The notes under the pieces are model-generated. The model did no database searches. It saw nothing but the letters and a program-made list of their open reading frames with translations, and had not been told where the DNA came from. A stretch of 14,606 nucleotides of DNA from an uncultured Bacteroidales bacterium (GTDB lineage: Bacteria > Bacteroidota > Bacteroidia > Bacteroidales > P3), in the NCBI GenBank assembly GCA_905236405.1, contig CAJOQB010000050.1:1-14606 (forward strand), read 5' to 3'. A program made the translations under genes and the position numbers. Shown one piece after another: positions 1 to 9,200 of the stretch. The stretch's first letter is position 1. Every line of letters begins with the position of its first letter.

Positions 1-215
1 ATCCAAGTGAACTGGTCGCAAGCCGTCTGTACATCGGTATAGGCAGTGCTGTATTTCACCGTCAGGTCGAGGGTCACAATGCTATCGCAGCCTTCAGCCG
101 TGGTATAGGTGTAAGTCACAGTGTCGACCGAAGCGGTATAGGTGTTGCCGTGCCATTCGAAGTTGTCGCAGACAATAGCCGTGGTATCGCCCGAGTAGTC
201 AATCACACCAAACTC
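1..215 (-). repeat. Start of a CD-x-F-x-W 50-residue repeat array
   Basis: After the last InlB-type repeat the protein changes to a cysteine-containing repeat. It reads VCDNFEWHGNTYT, then TYTTAEGCDSIVTLDLTV, then a second copy starting ACDQFTW at the window edge. The two W codons are exactly 150 bp apart (153-155 and 3-5). Repeats of the form ACDSFTW...GCDSIVTLxLTV are widespread near the C-terminus of Bacteroidetes T9SS-type surface proteins. Only one full copy is visible; the array presumably continues to the left. Confidence 0.75.
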
Positions 216-3200
216 GGCAGTATAGGTCAGGTCTTCAGTAGCGGTGACAACACGCGGGTTATCGGTGTTGCCGTCGTTCCACTGTACGAAGTAGTAGCAA
301 GTCTTGGAAGTAGCCGTCAGGGTGACATCGGTCAAGTAGTTGACTGTAGCGGTGCCAGTGACAGTGCCCATCACGGTGTCGTTCGACAGACCGGTAACCG
401 TGTACTGGTTGAAGTCGAAGGTAGCCCAGACTGTGGTGTCCTTCAGAGCCTGGATGATCAACGTGTCGGTCGTGGCGACCTCGGCATCGTTGGCATCAAC
501 CCAGTTCACGAAGTGGTAACCATATTTGGCCGTAGCTATCAGGGTGACGTTGGTCAGGTAGTTGACCGTGGCAGTACCGGCGGTGTTACCCATCACGGTG
601 TCGGTCGAGAGGCCGGTGACAGTGTATTGGTTGTAGTCGAAGTTGGCAACCAAAGCGGTGTCGCTGACAGGATAAACCGTCAACGGGTTGTCCGTAGAGA
701 CATCGTTGCCAGCCTCGTCAGACCAGTTGACGAAATGATAGCCATAGTTGTTGGTGGCTGTCACATCAGCGCTCAAGAAATGTTTCACCTGGGCAGTGCC
801 AGCGGCAGCACCCATGACGGTGTCAGCGCTGGTAACCACCAGATTGTAGACATTGGTGTCGAAGACAGCCCAAACGGTGGTGTCCTTCAGAGCCTGGATG
901 GTCAACGTTTCGGTCGTGGCGACCTCTTCATCGTTGGCGTTGACCCAGTTCACGAAGTGGTAACCCGTCTTGGGAGTAGCCGTCAGAGTGACATTGGTCA
1001 GGTAGTTGACTGTAGCGGTACCGGTGACGTTACCCATCACGGTGTCGGCAGCCAGACCGGTCACAGTGTACTGGTTGTAGTCGAAGTTAGCAACCAAAGC
1101 GGTGTCGCTGACGGGGAATACCGTCAACGGGTTGTCCGTCGAGACATCGTTGCCAGCCTCGTCGCTCCAGTTGACGAAGTGATAGCCATAGTTGTTGGTA
1201 GCCGTTACATCGGCGCTCAGGAAGTGTTTCACCTGGGCAGTGCCAGCGGCAGCACCCATGACGGTGTCAGCACTGGTGACCACCAAGTTGTAGATATTGG
1301 TGTCGAAGACAGCAACGACGGTGGTATCCTTCAGGGCCTGGATGGTGATCGTGTCGGTCGTGGCGACCTCGTCACCATTAAGGTTAATCCAGTTCACGAA
1401 GTGGTAGCCATATTCAGGAACAGCCGTCAGGGTCACGTTGGTCAGGTAGTTCACCGTGGCGGTACCGGTGACGGTGCCCATGATGGAGTCGGCGGGCTGG
1501 CCGGTCACAGTGTACTGGTTGTAGTCGAAGTTGGCGGTCAAAGCGGTGTCGCTCACGGGGAATACCGTCAGCGGGTTGGCCACCTCTACCGAGTCGCCGT
1601 CCGCATTGGTCCACATGGTGAAGTGGTAGCCGTAGTTGTTGGTAGCCGTCAAGTCGGTGCTCAAGAAGTGTTTCACCTCGCCGGCGCCGTCGACAATGCC
1701 CATAACGGTGTCAGCGCTATAGACAGCCACATAGTAGATATTGGTGTCGAAGACAGCGGTGATGGTGCGGTCGCTGAGAGCCTGGACGCTGATGGAGTCT
1801 TCCTCGCTGAAGAGGGTGTCGGCCTCCATCCATCTCACGAAGTGGTAGCCATATTCAGGCGTAGCCTTCAGCGAGACATACGACAGGTAGTTGACCGTGT
1901 TGGTGCCGGCAACAGTACCCATGATAGCGTCGGCAGGCACACCCGTCACCGTGTATTGGTTGTAGTAGAAGTTACCCGTCAAGGTGGTGTCACTCACAGG
2001 GAAGAGCTCCAACGGGTTGGTAAACGAAACGGTGTCGCCGTTCTCGTTGGTCCAACCGGTGAAGTGGTAGCCGTAGTTGTTAGTGGCCGTCAGCGTGGTA
2101 CTGAGGAAGTGTTTCACCATGCCGGCACCGGTGACGTCACCCATCACGCTATCGCCGTTGATGACCACCACATTATATATATTGGTGTCGAAGTGGGCGG
2201 TGAAGGTGCTGTCGCGATAAGCGGGAACGGTGAAGACCGTGGTGTCGCTGCATATCGAGTCGTGCATGTCGGTCCAGTTGACGAAGTGATAGCCGTAGGC
2301 AGGTGTAGCGGTGATGGTCACCGGCAGGTTGAATTTCACCGTGGTGCTGGCGGGGCTTACCGTACCGCGTTCCTCCAATGGGTCGACTGGAGGCAGAGCG
2401 GCCACCGCTGCGATGGTGTACTCGTTGCTGTCGTAACGAGCCAGCAGGTCGTAGTTCTGATCCAGCGTGAAGCCTGCGGTCAGAGCGGGACGGAACTGGA
2501 CGCTGTAGTTATCGCCAATGAACCAACCTGCGAAGTGATAGCCATAGAAGGGAGCCGAAGCGGTCAGGCTAATCGGCGTCATCGAGTACATCGTACCCGT
2601 GTTACCCTCGATGGTACCCAGCGGAGTGCTGTCGGCATCGTTGTTGGCGTGAGCGGTGACAGTGAAGCGTTCACGTTCGCGGACCACCACCGAGTCAAGG
2701 GCAGCGGGAGGATTGGTACCGCCGCTGTTGTCGTTGTGCCACATAAAGAGCACCTTGTAGGCACCGTTGAGGTTACCGTCGAAGAGATTGTTCACGCGAC
2801 GGTTCCATTCGTCGACATTGTAGAGACTGCTGTTGTTGTCGAGCGAAATCCAAGAGGAAGTGGTGCTGGGAGCCTCATCAGCAATGGGTTCATAGCTGTT
2901 GGGCACCAACCAAGCACGCAGGTAGTCGTTACCTTCACCTTTGTTCTTCCATTGGTACTCGATTACATATTGCTTGCCAGCCTCAAATTCGAAGGCGGTG
3001 TAGGCATAGGCATAGGTGCTGTTGAGGTTGAAGGTGTAGGCGTTGGTGACGCCACCGTCGTTGGAGATATAGAGGCTACGGCCATTGTCGGTCTTGTAGA
3101 CCGCCGTGTCGCGGACCCATCTGTTGTAGCCCGTGCCGTTGACCAGCACCCAGTCTTTGTCTTGCGAAGCATCAAAGGTGTAGATATGGTCTTGTTCAAG

Positions 3201-6200
3201 GCTGAGGGGTTCCAGCTTGGTGGTGAACGAAGCAGGGGTGCTCCAACGGCTGCTGCCGTCGTTGCCGGTACAGTTGGTACGAACCTGGAAGAAATAATCG
3301 GTGTTGGGTATCAGACTGTCGACTGCCACGGTGTTGGTCGGGGAGCTGACAGTGGTCGTGTCGGTCGTTCCCTTCTCCCAGTAGCGGAAGCTGTAACTGT
3401 CGGGGGTACCGATAGTGGGATGCGGTTCAGCATTCAGCGTGGCAGAGCGTGTCTCCACATTGGTGGCCACCAAGTTGCCGGGGCGACCACAGGTGGCAAC
3501 GGTGCGGAAGTGGCGAGTGGACCAAGGACCGATAATATCGTTGGTGGGGTCGCAGGCAGGACGGATATAGAAGTAGTAGTCCATATCGGGCTCCAACGTG
3601 TTGTAACTGATGTTGAAGGCGGTGATGTCCTGAGCCTGGGCGGCACGGTCAGCCTCGGCCACTGGCACATCTTCACCCAACAGATATTGCCACTGCACCT
3701 CGCTGCCGCCGGGCATCCATGCCACGTCGGCACTGTTGGTAGTGACATTGCTCACCGTGATATCCATCACGTCCAAGCAGTTGGTGTCACGGTCGAAGCA
3801 GAACTGGATAGTAGGAATGTAATTGACAATGGTGCCTGAAGGACTGTCAGTAGATGTCTTCACCCAACGACTACCGCCCTGATAAGGCATAGCGAAGAAA
3901 TAGACATGCGTATAACTGGTCTGTCCTGGCTGTTCAAACTCCACCAACAGGTTGCCACCGGTGTAGGTGAAGGGCTGGTCGAGGGTGACGGTCATGCCGT
4001 TGGTATCATTGGCAGTCAGAGTGCCATAATAATAGGACGTCAGCGTTGTTTCGTTGTCAAAGCCATCGGTGAGGTTGTCTCTATCGGTAATGCCAAGTCT
4101 GACATAGAAATTGCTGTTATCCCATTCGTTGGCATTGTTACCGCTCTGCACAAAGTAGTGGAGCGAGGTGATGGTCTTGTCCATCAGCGGTTCCATCATT
4201 TCGGCAGGATAGATGGACTGGACACGCTGTGGATTGTCGGTCCACCAACCATAAACAGGAGCGAATTCGGTAGTGGTACCACTACCCTCGGCAACAACCA
4301 CACAGGGGTCATGCTCGGGCAACGTGGTGGCATAACACACGTTCGGGGTACCAGCTGTAGAGGTGGCAATGTCATAAGGAAGCACCGTTACAATGTAGCC
4401 GGTGGAGGCGTCGAGGCCATAGGCGAAGTAGTTGGTGTCGGTGACAATTTCATACTCCGTGGGGGCACCACTGCCAATGGGTCTAACGGCAATCTGCCAA
4501 GCAGTCTCGTCAGCGAAATTGGCAGTGTCGACCGACCAAGAGACAGAGAACCAGTGGGCGTCGATGTCGTGAGCCAGCAAGTGTCTAACAGCGGGCATGG
4601 CGTCCAAACTGACGAAGTCGTACGAGACCCAAGGCGACTTGTACTCGCCGCAGTCGTTACGGAGATAGAAATAATAGTGGGTGGAATTGTTGAGGTTGGT
4701 CAGATTGACAAAGGTGTCGGTAATGGCATCAGCGGTATGGGTGGCGGTGAGCAGTGCGTCAGCATCCAGCTCGATAGTGGAGAGGATATAGCTGAAGTTG
4801 TTGTCCTGCTCATGGTCGAAGTCACCATTCTGCCACGTCATCACGAGAGAAGTCTTGCTGGTGAAGTAACTGTCAAGGTTGATGGGGGCACGGCATCCGG
4901 CAGCCGTCTCGAAACTGTAGTTGGCCCAAGTGCTGGTGCCTTCGTCGTGGCCATAGGCGTTACAAACGGCACGGACATAGATATAATAGGTGGTCAGTTC
5001 GGAGAGACCGGTCAAGCCGCAGGTGGTGTCGGCACCCTGATAAGCGAAGGCACCACTGTAGGTAGCCAACTCTGTAGCGTCCAACTCGGTGGGGCTGACA
5101 ATGACATCGTAGCCACCGGTGTAGTCGCCTTCAGCAGCGTTCCACGAGAGGGTGGCTGTCTGGACACGAATTTCGGAGGCGGCAATGTTGGTCACCGTCG
5201 GGCAAGGATCGACCGCAACGCACTTGTTGAACCGCATCACGGGACGATAGGTGCGTTGAGTCATCGAGTAGCTTCCACGAGGATCATAGGGGGTACCATC
5301 TCGACGCGTGCTGAGCGTCATGCATTCACTGGTGTTGGAAACACGGTAAACATAGGAGCTATTATTATATACATTACTGCTGTCACAGACAATCAGCATA
5401 ACATTGGTATGACCATCGTATGTGTAGTTGGTGTCGAAGGCCAGATCATTCCATCCCTGACTGAAGTTGAAGTCACCCTTGTAGACCTGCACAGCAGTGG
5501 TATCGACAGGATCAAAATTGTAGTCGGTAAAGTACTCCTTGGCGGTGGGCTTCAACCAAACAGTGACATTGTTCTTCTCGGTGACAGGAGAATAATAATC
5601 ATAATAGAAACTGATACCGCTAAGGGTGCCCGGGACGGTATCGAGGTCGTCGATACTGATAATCGACTCGCTCAGGGTGTTTCCATAGAAGTTGTCGACA
5701 GGAGCATTGCTGGAAGTCGTTGTCGAGGCGGTGTCGCCAATGTAGACAATGCCGCAACCTAACGGCTGGGTCAGAACATTGGCACCCGTCCAAGACGAGA
5801 AGGAGAGGTTGCTGATATCGCAGACAGAACGGAGATAGACATAGTAGCGTGTCTCGCGGTCGAGACCCATGATAGTGTAAGTACTATCAGAGAAGTTGGT
5901 AATCGAGGTGCTGTTGTTAAGTTGCTCGTCGGTCATCGGCGTGGTGCTCCATACAATCTGGTAGTCCTCCACCGTGGTGTCAGGCATGTCCCAGTTGACG
6001 GTGATGCCGGTGCGACCAGCGTCGAGACGCAGATTGCGAGGACTGGTGCAAGGCTCAGTCTCGAGGGAGAGCGACCAGTCGGTGTAGACAGCGTAATCTT
6101 GTGCACGGACACGGAGGGTCATCACCCTATCCTGCGTCAGATACTGACGCAAGTTATACATACTATTACTAATATAATACTCCACACCATTGGTGTCCAA

Positions 6201-9200
6201 GTAATAAATATTGGCACCTGTCGAGGGAGTGATAGTGCCCTCTACATTGCTGAAGTCGGTGGTGTAGTAGATGGGCATCGTGATGGTGTGCTGATAGAAG
6301 ACAGCGTCGCCGCGACGCACACCAGGTGTGGAGATGTCGAAAGCAAGAATCTCTGTCGAGTCGCTTTGAGTGGTGACTGAGTATGTAGCCAATCTGGGAT
6401 AGGAGTGCTCGGTATCGGAGCAGTTGGCCACCACACCAAGGGTGTAGGTGGTATTGGGGGTCAGACCATTGACGATAGCGTAACTGACACCAGCATCGGT
6501 GGTGGTCAGCAGCGAGTCGCCGTCATAGATGGAGTAAGTGATACCACTATGGTTCGGGTCATACCAACTGACTTGAATTTGTGTACTGCTCTGAACATAG
6601 TAATCGACACTCTGGACGCGAAGACAGTTGTTGATGGGAGCAACGGAGATGTCATCGAGGTAGAGCCAGTTGCTGCCGCTGTTGGCATAATGGCGGAAGG
6701 CGATGCGAGCATTGGCCGGAGCAGCGTCGAGGACGACACGGCGCTCGTTGTAGTTGCCGGTGGGTGTAATCTCCTGAACACTGACGAAGGAAGTGGTGTC
6801 GTCGAGGTCGGTGATGTAGCCGACCTGTAGTTTGCCATTAGAGTAATTGCCGTATTCAATAAAGTTGACTTCGAGAGTGTTGGTAGCGGCGTTCATGGGC
6901 GGCAGAACAACGACGTTGTTGGTGGCATCATTGCCGCTGTAGTAGAAGTAGAGGCTACGGGAGCCGCTGTATGCACCAGCGTTATAGGAACCGACAGTGG
7001 TGCTGAGGTTAGCCGTGTAGCGACGCCAGCAGTCGGGCATATCGTTCACATCGGTGGTCTCGAAGCCTTCGGAGTAAGGCAATGCCTGTGTGGGGCATTC
7101 GGTGGTGAAGCTCACCACAGCTGTGTCGCTGGTAGTGCTGCCGGCACAGTTGGCCATGACATATATATTATAAGGTGTCTGCGAGGTGAGTCCCGTGAGG
7201 GTGTAGGTGGTGGCACCGGCAGCGGTGGCAGCCACCAAGACCTCAGAACCGTTGGTGATTTGGTAGGTGGTTGCACCATTGTTGTTGTCGCTCCAGTTGA
7301 GTACAGCACTGTTGGCGGTGACACTGGTCACATTGAGGCCCGAGGGCGCCATGCAACCCACCTTGTCCTCCACCTTGATATCATCAACATACCAATAATT
7401 ACTTGTTGACGTGGCATTGCAACGGAAGGCTATACGGGCACCTGCAGGGGCCGAGGCCATCGGAACCACGACCTTAGTATATTCCTGACAATCGGAATAG
7501 AGCAGCGTAGTGATGGGCACAAAGGTGGTGGCGTCGAGCACATTGGTGATATAACCCACCGAGAAAGTGCCATAATAGTTGCTACTGCCCCCTGCTTTGA
7601 CATAGCAGGTAAGCTGGGTGGTATTGACCTCCTGCTCTAAGTAGGGCAACGCTATCATGTCATTCAAAGTACTGTTGAAACGCAAACACTTGGTACCGGT
7701 ATGGCCCTCCCAGGTGCGGCCATTTGAATAATTAACATTGACAGTGGAATTGCCCACACGTGTCCAACAAGTGGGATAATAGGAAGTGCCTGCTGTATAC
7801 GACTCGAAGTCTTTCTCGTAGGGCAGTGTATCGCTGGCACAGAAAGTAGTGAAACTAACGACGGCGCTGTCTTCCGAGTCCGAAGAGGTGCAGTGGGTCC
7901 AGACGCTCAACGTATAGTTCGTTGAGGGGTTGAGGCCGGTGATGGTGGCGACTGTGTCGTTGACATCGGTGGTGGCCAGTATCGTATTACCATTCTTCAC
8001 CGTGTAGTAGGCACCAGCAGGGCCAGGTGTCCAGCTGAGGGTGGCACTATTGTTGGTGAGGGCGGTGACGGTGACTTCGTCCACGTCATAGCAGTCAGGC
8101 AACAGATCGAGGGTAAGGTCGTCAATAAAAGCATATTGATAGTTGCCATTGCCATCCAAACGGAAAACGATGTACTCGTCGGTAGTGGCAGGGAAGCTGG
8201 TGACGGTGTATCGATTGTAGGTGTTGCCAGTGATGGTGAACCGCTTAACCTCGGTAAAAGTGGAGGCGTCAGTGGGGTCACTCATGGTTCCCACCTTGAG
8301 AATGCCACTATAGGAAGAGTTACCTCTTGCCCAGAAGCGGAGCCGCAAGGAATTTATCGGCACACTGTTGATATCAATCTTCGGCAACGCTCCAATATAG
8401 TAATAACTTGAACCATAATAAGTATAGAATTCCATGGATCTGCTTCCTGTATGCGAATACGACGTGTTGCTTACGGTATACGGATAATTACCGCTATTAT
8501 TATTCCTTGTCCATCCCCAAGGCACAGGATAGGAGCCCATATTAGTAGCATTCTCGCTGTCCTCGAATCCACAGGTGTAAGGCAAAATGGAGGAGTTGAT
8601 GACCACAGGAGTGCGGAAGGTGACATCACGTCCGTTGGAGAGGCCATCACCGCCGCAGTCAGCATAAACGGTAAGGGTGTATTCGGTGTTGGGGGTCAAA
8701 CCGGTGATGGTGGCACTGGTGTTGCCTGCAGTGACATTCTCCACCACAACATCACCGTTCTTGACAATATAGGGAACGTTGTTATTGATATTATCCGTCC
8801 ACGTGAGTATTGCAGTAGTGGGGGTCATATAGACCTCGGGAGCCTGCAACAAAGTGACGGGAGCACATGCAGGGACCGGTTCAACCAGCACATTGTCGAG
8901 ATAAATATAGTTGTCGTACGAGTGGTTGGTGCTTGTACGCTGAACATAGAAGGCTATCTTGATGATGTTATTGACATAATTGGTCAGATTAATCGTATAA
9001 TTCTGAAAGTGATTGGGAATGTCGGCAATATTGTAATGGCCGCCACTGGTAGCCCATACTTTGGCATTGAGTTCAGACCAGGAAGCACCATTGTCAAGAG
9101 AGACGATGACCATGAACTGGTCTCCATTGTCGAATCCCGAAGGAACACTCTGACTGCTATACTGAGTCATGGCCAAATCGAACGAGACCTGTGCCGATGA

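Noticed and set aside
150..3839. 1,229-codon plus-strand open frame, low-complexity V/G/H/D-rich translation
   Set aside because: It is the exact codon-aligned antisense of the adhesin InlB-type repeats. The minus frame has a signal peptide, recognisable domains and no stop; the plus translation resembles no family.
3906..5762. 618-codon plus-strand open frame, plus shorter ones at 5922-6380, 6405-6830, 8136-8411 and 8451-9200
   Set aside because: Same antisense frame as above. They exist because TTA, CTA and TCA codons are rare in the adhesin gene.
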